The notes: generated by a model from the sequence alone, not told the origin. A stretch of 5,350 nucleotides of DNA from RGIG1828 sp045546535 (GCA_045546535.1 JAZQDA010000105.1:1-5350), one strand, 5' to 3'. Shown: positions 1-4,905, counted from the stretch's first letter. A program made the numbers and translations.

Positions 1-1127
1 ACAGGAGACCTACAAGTATCGTCAATAGGGAGGTTCTTGTTCAATCGTGTCTGGACTGTTCCTGAACGAATGGAACTATAACACTGGTAACTGTAAACAG
101 TGTTAGATTTGCCTTGATGGCTCCAACGGCGACGATTAAAAGAATGCCCACAGATGCAAACGAGTAATTTAGACCAGACATCTTTTTTCTGCTTTTGGCC
201 ACTTCGTGGACCAGTCTGTACTCCTGGCAACTGTTTGAGGTGACTTGCCATTATCTCCTGAACCTTATTGAACTCTTCTACGGTTACAATAGGCTCGTGC
301 GGACCTTGGATGACAACTCTGTCCTTCTCGCCATAGTTGTTCTTCCGCTTTTGGGTCTTGTAACCATCGCTATACTGTTGACCGTAATCAAGGAGACCGC
401 AGTAGAACTTCCTTTTGAGAGTTTTAGAGATTGCCGAAGCATACCAGTTGCTTTTACCCTCGGCAGTTTTCCGTCCTGCCTGTTCCAGCATAAACTGAAT
501 TTTGCGAACACCATACCCTTGCAGATACCAGTCAAAAATCATACGAACAGTTTCTGCCTGCTCTGGATTAATGACAAACTCTGGAACAAACACCTTGGGA
601 GAAACTTCGCGCTTGATGCGGTCATACCCAAGGATGTTTCCATTACCATAGAGAACACCTTTCTGCCGTGCCATATTAATGCCGTACTTAACTCGCTGAC
701 TGATTTTGCGACTTTCGTCCTGTGCAAGACCCGCCATTAATGTTAAGCGAAATTCACCGTCAGGGTCATCTGTTCGGATGCCGTCTCCAATGAAGTGAAC
801 CACAACACCAAATTTTTTGAGTTTGTCAACATACTCAATGGTATCGCTGGTATTACGAGCAAAACGAGATACCTCTCTGGTGATAATTAGTTGGAACTTG
901 CCTTTTTCGGCATCCTGTATCATTCGCATAAATTCTGGTCGCTTCTTTGCGGAAGTGCCAGTAATGCCTTTGTCAATATATTGCCCCACCTCAATATAAT
1001 TTGGGTGCTGGGCAATATAATTGGTATACCACTCCAACTGATTGTCCAAAGCGAGCACCTGTGCTTCGTGCTCCGTGGAGACACGAGCATATACCGCTAC
1101 ACGAATAGGGGTGCTATTATTCATCAT
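1..1127 (-). CDS. Large serine recombinase, catalytically intact, C-terminus cut by window edge
   Basis: Site-specific DNA recombinase of the large serine (resolvase/invertase) family, expected to integrate, excise or invert DNA. The frame is open for 375 codons from ATG 1127 to the window edge with no stop. The N-terminal resolvase domain (about residues 8-150) has YARVS with the nucleophile at Ser17 and Arg15, and SRFARN with Arg88 and Arg91. GNGNILGYD (about 161-169) opens the Recombinase domain. CxC at 324/326 with later Cys349 and Cys372 looks like the start of the zinc beta-ribbon domain. Relatives are often near 500 aa, so roughly a quarter is probably missing beyond the edge. GGAGG lies 8 nt before the start. 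The ATG overlaps the TGA of the upstream recombinase as ATGA, which suggests translational coupling. A second ATG follows directly at 1124. Family assignment is firm; whether it acts as integrase, resolvase or invertase cannot be told. Confidence 0.93.
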   Translation of the reverse strand, partial: MMNNSTPIRVAVYARVSTEHEAQVLALDNQLEWYTNYIAQHPNYIEVGQYIDKGITGTSAKKRPEFMRMIQDAEKGKFQLIITREVSRFARNTSDTIEYVDKLKKFGVVVHFIGDGIRTDDPDGEFRLTLMAGLAQDESRKISQRVKYGINMARQKGVLYGNGNILGYDRIKREVSPKVFVPEFVINPEQAETVRMIFDWYLQGYGVRKIQFMLEQAGRKTAEGKSNWYASAISKTLKRKFYCGLLDYGQQYSDGYKTQKRKNNYGEKDRVVIQGPHEPIVTVEEFNKVQEIMASHLKQLPGVQTGPRSGQKQKKDVWSKLLVCICGHSFNRRRWSHQGKSNTVYSYQCYSSIRSGTVQTRLNKNLPIDDTCRSP

Positions 1128-1939
1128 TTGCAAGCCCTCCTTTCGCGCATCATCTGATTTGCCTTGATGAAGGTCTCTTCGCTCACAATAGGTTCGTGAG
1201 TGCCATCAACCATTTCGTTGGAGCGAGGGTAACAAATCTTCCCGTAGTACACAGGGTTTTTGAGGATGCGAGCAACAGTAGTCTGCTGCCAAGCAGACTT
1301 ACCTGTGGAGGTTAGTCTGCCGTTCTCTTTGAGAGCATCACAGATTTTGCCCACACCGTACCCTGCAATGCAAAGGTCAAAAATCATACGCACAGTTTCC
1401 GCTTGGTCAGAGTTGATGACATAATTGCCATCAACCTTATCGTAACCGAGCACATTGCCTGTTCCAAAAACCGTACCCTTTGCACGAGAGAATTCGTGAC
1501 CGCGCTTAATTCTTTCAGACTGTTTGCGACTTTCGTCCTGTTCTAGTGACGCCATTAATGTTAAGCGGAATTCGCCGTCGGGGTCATCAGTGCGAATGTT
1601 GTCGCTAATGAAAAAGACAGTAACCCCCATTTTTTCAAGGTCTTTTGTACGATATAAGACATCTGATAGGTTTCTTGAAAAGTCGTGCAATTCGTACACC
1701 AAGATTTCGTCAAACAGACCATTCTTGGCATCGTGTATCATTTGCTGGAAACCGCTACGGTCGGTGACGGTTCTACCAGACTTGTTCAAGTCGGTGTATT
1801 TGGCAACAGCGGTGCGGTTGGGGGTGTGCTCGGCATATGCCGAGCACATCTCCACCTTGCGGTCAAGGTACAACTGGTCTGCATTCGCAACACGGGCATA
1901 AATTGCCACGCGAGTGGTCTTTTCAGTATTAGTCTTCAT
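1124..1939 (-). CDS. Serine recombinase paralogue lacking catalytic Ser and Arg; probably inactive partner
   Basis: A 271-aa member of the serine recombinase family. The resolvase fold is recognisable (YARV near 14-17, YTDLNKSGR 48-56, NIRTDDPDGEFRLTLMASLEQDESRK) and is followed by a Recombinase domain (GTGNVLGYD, then QAETVRMIFDL). The nucleophilic serine is replaced: YARVA with Ala18 where the neighbour has YARVS. The first arginine of the SRxxR motif is also replaced: HDFSRN, Asp86 for Arg, with Arg89 kept. The protein ends at RRACK just after the Recombinase domain, without the zinc ribbon and coiled coil of full-length enzymes. It shares long identical protein and DNA blocks with the downstream recombinase. 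Known chemistry of the family predicts it cannot cleave DNA. I infer a DNA-binding or regulatory partner, or a heteromeric subunit. Start chosen at ATG 1939 because AAAGGAG lies 8 nt upstream; the in-frame start at 1975 lies inside the preceding gene. Confidence 0.9.
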   Translation of the reverse strand: MKTNTEKTTRVAIYARVANADQLYLDRKVEMCSAYAEHTPNRTAVAKYTDLNKSGRTVTDRSGFQQMIHDAKNGLFDEILVYELHDFSRNLSDVLYRTKDLEKMGVTVFFISDNIRTDDPDGEFRLTLMASLEQDESRKQSERIKRGHEFSRAKGTVFGTGNVLGYDKVDGNYVINSDQAETVRMIFDLCIAGYGVGKICDALKENGRLTSTGKSAWQQTTVARILKNPVYYGKICYPRSNEMVDGTHEPIVSEETFIKANQMMRERRACK

Positions 1940-1947
1940 AGTAAAAT

Positions 1948-1954
1948 CTCCTTT
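1948..1954 (-). promoter_or_regulatory. Ribosome binding site fixing the start of the 271-aa recombinase
   Basis: AAAGGAG on the minus strand, 8 nt before ATG 1939. It supports starting at MKTNTEK rather than 12 codons upstream at 1975, which would overlap the end of the small upstream gene and has no good Shine-Dalgarno sequence. Confidence 0.85.
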
Positions 1955-1958
1955 CGTT

Positions 1959-2171
1959 TTAACCAGCATAAGCAAACTGGGTGATATCTACGATGTTGGC
2001 ATTCTCTTTGAGGATGTTCGCGTAGATATGTTCTTTGATTGCTCCGTCACGATAGAGTTGTTCTATCAATTTGAGAGCAGCGAATGTGATGTACTCTTTT
2101 TTGCTTTTGCTGGGTGTGCTACCGACGGCAGCAACATTAGTTGTTTCATTAGAAACAGAATTGTGTGTCAT
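1959..2171 (-). CDS. Small 70-aa protein leading the recombinase operon (SHOCT-like C-terminal half)
   Basis: Short acidic/basic mixed protein with no signal peptide or membrane segment. Residues 1-27 are Ser/Thr/Asn-rich and probably disordered. Residues 28-56 form an amphipathic pattern (ALKLIEQLYRDGAIKEHIY) recalling the SHOCT short-domain pattern of a helix, a turn with G-x-I, and a second helix ending in Y/F; this resemblance is weak. It has an excellent ribosome binding site (AAAGGAGG, 8 nt before ATG 2171). Its TAA is 19 nt before the next start, so it is the first gene of a three-gene operon with the two serine recombinases. By position it could be a recombination accessory factor or regulator (inference only). 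It is real as a gene by its start signals and tight spacing; the function is unknown. Confidence 0.78.
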   Translation of the reverse strand: MTHNSVSNETTNVAAVGSTPSKSKKEYITFAALKLIEQLYRDGAIKEHIYANILKENANIVDITQFAYAG

Positions 2172-2320
2172 AGTTATGACCTCCTTTGAAGTATTGTTTT
2201 ACTTCCTATGGAAGACATAACCCCCCAACCTACTTTCGCAGGTCTTAAAATAGTGGGAATTATGTATTCTGCTTCGTGGTACGAAAGGAAACCTCAAAGC
2301 AGATACAAGTATATTGGCAA

Positions 2321-2364
2321 CAAAAAACCGTGCCGATGGAAGACGATGGTTCCACTGGTACGGT
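2321..2364 (-). terminator. Intrinsic terminator inside the operon leader (attenuator candidate)
   Basis: On the minus strand ACCGT (2364-2360) pairs with ACGGT (2331-2327). Inside, CC pairs with GG, then a G-U pair and TGGAA/TTCCA close an 8-nt loop, interrupted by two single A-C mismatches. The hairpin is followed at once by a run of six T (2327-2322). It lies about 150 nt upstream of the first gene and downstream of the leader ORF, so it could abort transcription before the operon. The mismatches make its strength uncertain. Confidence 0.55.
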
Positions 2365-2393
2365 TGTACAAACATATTGCGATATGCCGTTTA

Positions 2394-2417
2394 CTACATA
2401 CTCAAAAATGGTTTCAT
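2394..2417 (-). CDS. Possible leader peptide MKPFLSM
   Basis: ATG at 2417 followed by six sense codons and TAG at 2396-2394, with GAGGA (2429-2425) 7 nt upstream. It lies about 65 nt after the predicted transcription start and 30 nt before the terminator-like hairpin, the position of a regulatory leader ORF. Such a short ORF can occur by chance; only the ribosome binding site and its place in the leader support it. It matches no leader peptide that I recognise. Confidence 0.3.
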   Translation of the reverse strand: MKPFLSM

Positions 2418-2490
2418 AGCATCTTCCTCAAAAATGATTTTAGTCTTGCTGACCCCTGTGTGTTGGGTGTCAACCATTGACTGTGGATGT

Positions 2491-2519
2491 ATTATACAGC
2501 GGTACTTTTTCGCTGTCAA
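2491..2519 (-). promoter_or_regulatory. Consensus sigma-A promoter of the recombinase operon
   Basis: Minus strand: TTGACA at 2519-2514, a 17-nt spacer, then TATAAT at 2496-2491. Both hexamers and the spacing are perfect matches to the vegetative promoter consensus, so without repression it should be strong. The start of transcription is expected near 2484. The DNA just upstream (from 2520) is unusually A-rich on this strand and could act as an UP element. Confidence 0.88.
2496..2516. promoter_or_regulatory. Inverted repeat within the promoter, candidate operator
   Basis: Perfect 6-bp inverted repeat ACAGCG (2496-2501) / CGCTGT (2511-2516) with a 9-bp spacer. The arms overlap the end of the -35 box and the first base of the -10 box, so a dimer bound here would block RNA polymerase. 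It is not the Gram-positive LexA box. The binding protein is unknown; no repressor gene is evident in the window. Confidence 0.4.
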
Positions 2520-2900
2520 TACCCCCTAAAACACCCCATTTTCAAAACTTTTTTGACCTTTTTGAAAATGAAGTTTTTAAATCTACGGGTAATTTTGGGG
2601 GAATTCTTATCTTTTTCAAACTGAATTCAAAAACTTTTTTGAGGGGTCTGAATTTTAAGATTCTGAAAAACGGTATCTTTTCATCTCCACAAATTTTCAA
2701 AAATTTTTTAAAAATTTTTTTCGGGGTATTTTTTGGTGTTTTTTCACCTTTTTTAGCGACTTTTGTAAAATAGACCATTAGCCGCCTCTGCAAAACGGCT
2801 CTTATGTGTATTAAGAAATTTTCCAGAGGTTTTTCCTCTTTTTTCACTATCAAACTATTTTTTCGCCTGATGGATGGCAGGGTGGGTTGGAACAACCATA
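2520..2900. other. Gene-free AT-rich stretch with A/T tracts and short repeats
   Basis: No supportable gene. The plus strand is very T-rich, with many runs of 5-7 T. It contains a direct repeat (TTCAAAACTTTTTTGA at 2541-2556 and the same with one extra A at 2626-2642), an inverted repeat TTTTCAAAA/TTTTGAAAA (2539-2547 / 2560-2568), an AGCCG/CGGCT hairpin (2780-2800), and AGAGG-TTTTT-CCTCT followed by T residues (2825-2844), a weak plus-strand terminator-like element. It is probably bent DNA upstream of the recombinase promoter, or a recombination/attachment region; neither can be proved here. Confidence 0.5.
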
Positions 2901-2941
2901 AAACAAAAAAAATAACCGACTGCTCCCCAACAGTCGGTTAT
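2901..2941 (-). terminator. Strong rho-independent terminator, minus strand
   Basis: Perfect 11-bp stem ATAACCGACTG (2912-2922) / CAGTCGGTTAT (2931-2941) with an 8-nt loop. On the minus strand a T run follows (complement of 2901-2912). On the plus strand the hairpin has no T-tract, so it is directional. It would end transcripts coming from the replication gene, about 400 nt upstream, or from a small RNA promoter in between. It also insulates the recombinase promoter from read-through. Confidence 0.88.
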
Positions 2942-3197
2942 CTTCATTCCCCTTCAAGATGACGGTGTGCTAACATCTTGTTGGGTAACTATACCATTTA
3001 TCTTTGTTAAAATATATTAAAGAGGAATTCAAATGAAAAAAGCGTTAAAGTAGGCAACCTCGTAAAAGGTCTTATTATTTTTCACATATCTTTATTGAAT
3101 TTTTATAAAAGTACATATATTTATTTGGTGGAATTCGCTGCACACCGATAAGTAAATATTATATAAGTACTCTTTTTATTTCAAGTATTTATACAAC

Positions 3198-3265
3198 GAC
3201 GAATAGACAATGTTCGTCATCACTCTTAAAAAAGTTGGTTGAAGAGTGAGACTATGCATTGTCTC
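3198..3265. repeat. Nested and alternative inverted repeats
   Basis: Outer arms AGACAATG (3205-3212) / CATTGTCT (3257-3264) and inner arms TCACTCTT (3220-3227) / AAGAGTGA (3242-3249), both perfect 8-bp pairs around a 14-nt loop with 7-nt internal loops. Competing pairings exist on each side: GACGAA (3198-3203) / TTCGTC (3213-3218) and GAGAC (3248-3252) / GTCTC (3261-3265). The segment could thus fold as one long hairpin or as three small ones, in DNA (origin, cruciform) or RNA. Confidence 0.7.
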
Positions 3266-3280
3266 GGTTAATGTAATATG

Positions 3281-3321
3281 AACTTTTCTTATGTTTTTCT
3301 GCCCGCAAAAAACGAAAAGTT
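3281..3321. repeat. Stem-loop just downstream of the replication gene
   Basis: AACTTTTC (3281-3288) pairs with GAAAAGTT (3314-3321) and GTTTTT (3293-3298) with AAAAAC (3308-3313), giving 14 bp with one 4-nt bulge and a GC-rich loop CTGCCCGCA. It lies 16 nt past the stop codon of the minus-strand gene. No T-tract follows on either strand, so it is not a simple terminator. It may be part of a replication origin or a 3'-end RNA structure. Confidence 0.65.
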
Positions 3322-3337
3322 GTTTTATGTTATAAGA

Positions 3338-4354
3338 CTATGAACTATCAAGATGCTCAACCTGTCTAACAGGTTGCATCGGAATAGCAGGAACTATAAT
3401 GTAATAGACCACTCTTTTCTTGATTATTTTAACAGAAAGGTCTATTGTTAGTACAATAGGTGTTTCGCAAGAATATGGGCATACTCCTGCTTCATCTAAT
3501 TCGTTTACAACATCTTTGCTTTGCTCAATGGTCTTGGGGCGGTGTTTCACTTTGTCGTTGACATCGTTAATCTGCTTCAACTGGCGCAACTTACGAGCAC
3601 GAATTCTTTTCGTGTTTCCAAACACCTTTTTCGCTTCCTTACGGAGAGTTTGTTCGTCGCAAATTTCTCCGCCGATATGGAACTCGTTGAGCAATCCATC
3701 CCAAACCATTGCTGTCATTCGTTTGTTAGTTAGCAATGTATAAAGATTGAGGTTTTCTGGGTAATATTTACGGATGCGGTATGATTTTATTTGAAATTCT
3801 GTTCTGGCCATTTTTGGCATATAGGAGCAAATCTCATCGCCGAGATTCTTGTCCTTATCTTTGAAATAGAATTTCAACTGCATATCGTCATTTTTAATGA
3901 CCAAACCCGTTTCGTAGACCTTACGTTTCATACCAGACCGACCTCTGATTTTCTTAAAGAAGTTGAAAAGTTGCTGCTTTTCAACTTCTTTTTTGCATTT
4001 ATGGTCACGGTTGATATCTATACGGGAGAAGCAAGTGATTTCTTCAAGGGAAATCGGTCTGCCGACCACTTCGGCAATGGTTTTCTCAATTTCTTTAACA
4101 GCGATATGACTTTTACCAAAGTCATAAACGATTGCATTGAGACCGTTCTGCATCGTTGATGCGGAGAATTCCATTCGTAGTCTTGGGCAGGGCATCTTAT
4201 CTTTGTACTGGTTATAATAATACTTGAATTGGATGCCGTTATATTGCTTGTAGTAATAGTTCTTATATGTGTTGAGAGACGTCTTCTTGCTCCAACCTTT
4301 AAGTTTGTGCCAGGGAATTACCACTGGGAATGAGCACCATATTGTATCTAACAT
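3338..4354 (-). CDS. Phage/plasmid replication initiator, gene II/X-like family (rolling circle)
   Basis: A 338-aa protein resembling the gene II/X family of phage and plasmid replication proteins, in which the filamentous-phage member nicks the origin and starts rolling-circle replication. Visible family-like features in order: MLDTI at the start, LRMEFS near 59-64 followed by an NGLNAIVYDF segment, SRIDIN at 110-115, KFYFKDKDK at 161-169 (a Tyr and Lys cluster that could hold the nucleophile), and ARTEFQIK at 183-190. A basic stretch near 248-260 could bind DNA. The last 45 residues are hydrophobic and proline-containing, and unlike anything I know. Start at ATG 4354 has AGGAGG 9 nt upstream. 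It is transcribed divergently from the 110-aa gene and is followed by a highly structured interval. The assignment rests on remembered motif patterns, not a search; nicking activity is inferred. Confidence 0.62.
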   Translation of the reverse strand: MLDTIWCSFPVVIPWHKLKGWSKKTSLNTYKNYYYKQYNGIQFKYYYNQYKDKMPCPRLRMEFSASTMQNGLNAIVYDFGKSHIAVKEIEKTIAEVVGRPISLEEITCFSRIDINRDHKCKKEVEKQQLFNFFKKIRGRSGMKRKVYETGLVIKNDDMQLKFYFKDKDKNLGDEICSYMPKMARTEFQIKSYRIRKYYPENLNLYTLLTNKRMTAMVWDGLLNEFHIGGEICDEQTLRKEAKKVFGNTKRIRARKLRQLKQINDVNDKVKHRPKTIEQSKDVVNELDEAGVCPYSCETPIVLTIDLSVKIIKKRVVYYIIVPAIPMQPVRQVEHLDSS

Positions 4355-4510
4355 TTTGTTTCACCTCCTTTGCTTCGTAAGTATTAAACCTATTAAAATA
4401 TTTTTTTCAAAATTTCAAGAACTTTTTCCAACAAAAACATAAAAAATTACTTGAAATAATAAAAAAATTCTCAAATACTTACCTTATAAAACTTACAAAG
4501 GAGTGATTTT
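4355..4510. promoter_or_regulatory. Divergent promoter region with symmetrical inverted repeats
   Basis: AT-rich spacer between the replication gene and the 110-aa gene, with a good ribosome binding site at each end. GTAAGTATT (4377-4385) and its exact reverse complement AATACTTAC (4474-4482) lie about 25-30 bp from the two start codons; a further ACTTAC is at 4491-4496. Inside them TTTCAAG (4413-4419) and CTTGAAA (4450-4456) form a second perfect inverted repeat that provides a TTGAAA -35-like box in each direction. This symmetry suggests both genes are controlled together by one regulator. Confidence 0.45.
4451..4479 (+). promoter_or_regulatory. Candidate promoter of the 110-aa gene
   Basis: TTGAAA (4451-4456), a 17-nt spacer, AATACT (4474-4479). 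The -10 box matches consensus at only 4 of 6 positions and overlaps the inverted-repeat arm AATACTTAC, so a protein bound there would repress. The start of transcription would be near 4486, about 25 nt before the start codon. Confidence 0.35.
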
Positions 4511-4843
4511 ATGGCACGACCTCGCAAAAAAGGCAACCTTACCAGTTCGCAACGTACCGACTTTGAGAGACAGATATTTGCTCTTTGCCTCAAAAACGAA
4601 GAGTTCAAGAAAGTAGTTCAGAAGGCATATCAGGACTTCTCGTTCATATACGAAGAGACCCAGATGCCGCAGGCAGAGTTCGGAAGAAAATATTGCGAAA
4701 TAATTCTTCAAAATAATAACTTGCTGTACCCGTTTTGCGATATTCCAAAGAAACTGGGCGAACCTCCGTCTTCGTACTATGTGTATCGGAACGATGTGAT
4801 TGAGAAAATCTATGCTATGGCCGTCAAAGCACAGTTGATATAA
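4511..4843 (+). CDS. Uncharacterised 110-aa protein beside the replication gene
   Basis: Real as a gene: AAAGGAG lies 7-8 nt before the ATG, codon use is balanced, and it is the only plausible frame in its segment. The protein is soluble, with no signal peptide or membrane helix. It starts with a basic AT-hook-like MARPRKKG (residues 1-8), followed by a probably helical region 15-45, then EFGRKYCEIILQNNN (56-70) and a tyrosine-rich PPSSYYVYRNDVIEKIYAMAVKA tail (85-107). I do not recognise the family. The basic N-terminus, divergent partner gene, flanking operator-like repeats and the iteron-like array immediately after its stop make a DNA-binding replication or copy-control protein plausible (inference). 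A small terminase-like or recombination directionality protein is an alternative without positive evidence. Confidence 0.75.
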   Translation: MARPRKKGNLTSSQRTDFERQIFALCLKNEEFKKVVQKAYQDFSFIYEETQMPQAEFGRKYCEIILQNNNLLYPFCDIPKKLGEPPSSYYVYRNDVIEKIYAMAVKAQLI

Positions 4844-4845
4844 TA

Positions 4846-4905
4846 TGTGTCAAAATATGTGTGTAAATATGCCTCATTAACTGTGTTAAAGACTGTGTTA
4901 AAATA
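4846..4905. repeat. Iteron-like tandem array, five 12-bp units
   Basis: Period of exactly 12 bp: TGTGTCAAAATA, TGTGTGTAAATA, TGCCTCATTAAC (degenerate), TGTGTTAAAGAC, TGTGTTAAAATA, starting 3 bp after the stop of the 110-aa gene; a sixth very degenerate unit may follow at 4906. Consensus is roughly TGTGTYAAAATA. Phased repeats near one helical turn beside a replication gene suggest binding sites for an initiator or copy-control protein, or an accessory site for the recombinases. Confidence 0.6.

Larger units (their letters stand above)
2172..2490 (-). promoter_or_regulatory. Long structured leader of the recombinase operon
   Basis: About 310 nt separate the predicted transcription start (near 2484) from the first operon start codon. 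Reading along the minus strand it contains: a bulged hairpin (2450-2472; TGAC/GTCA plus CCC/GGG); a Shine-Dalgarno and 7-codon ORF (2394-2429); a CATAT/ATATG hairpin (2373-2386); a terminator-like hairpin with T-tract (2321-2364); a strong stem TGTAT-CTGCTT/AAGCAG-A-ATACA (2263-2307); and a small CTTCC/GGAAG hairpin (2202-2214) just before the ribosome binding site. The order peptide, hairpin, terminator, gene is that of transcription attenuation. No known riboswitch class was recognised. Confidence 0.55.
2942..3337. other. Structured non-coding interval between replication gene and terminator
   Basis: No convincing gene in nearly 400 bp. It contains CAAGATG/CATCTTG (2955-2961 / 2974-2980), a nested inverted-repeat system (3198-3265) and a long stem-loop (3281-3321). 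It could be a rolling-circle origin, a structured 3' UTR of the replication gene, or a small RNA. A candidate minus-strand promoter, TTGAAA (3184-3179) with a short 15-nt spacer to TATAAT (3163-3158), would give an RNA of about 245 nt ending at the 2901-2941 terminator. Confidence 0.5.

Noticed and set aside
195..740. Plus-strand open frame of 181 codons
   Set aside because: It lies antisense to the intact large serine recombinase, whose motifs are unmistakable; there is no ribosome binding site.
2208..2480. Plus-strand open frame of 90 codons opposite the operon leader
   Set aside because: No ribosome binding site or promoter was found. The minus strand here has a coherent promoter, leader and gene arrangement.
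2825..2844. AGAGG-TTTTT-CCTCT hairpin plus T run as a plus-strand terminator
   Set aside because: The stem has only 5 bp with a T-only loop in T-rich DNA, and no plus-strand gene lies upstream to need it.
2542..2895. Minus-strand open frame, up to 117 aa, or 78 aa from ATG 2778 with GAGG 6 nt upstream
   Set aside because: The protein is almost only Lys, Phe, Pro and Ile, as expected from translating A-rich low-complexity DNA. The long version needs a TTG start without a ribosome binding site. The frame ends just before the recombinase promoter and shows no domain-like pattern. The 78-aa version is not fully excluded.
4846..4905. CRISPR-like repeat array
   Set aside because: Repeats are 12 bp and contiguous without spacers, and no cas-like gene is present.
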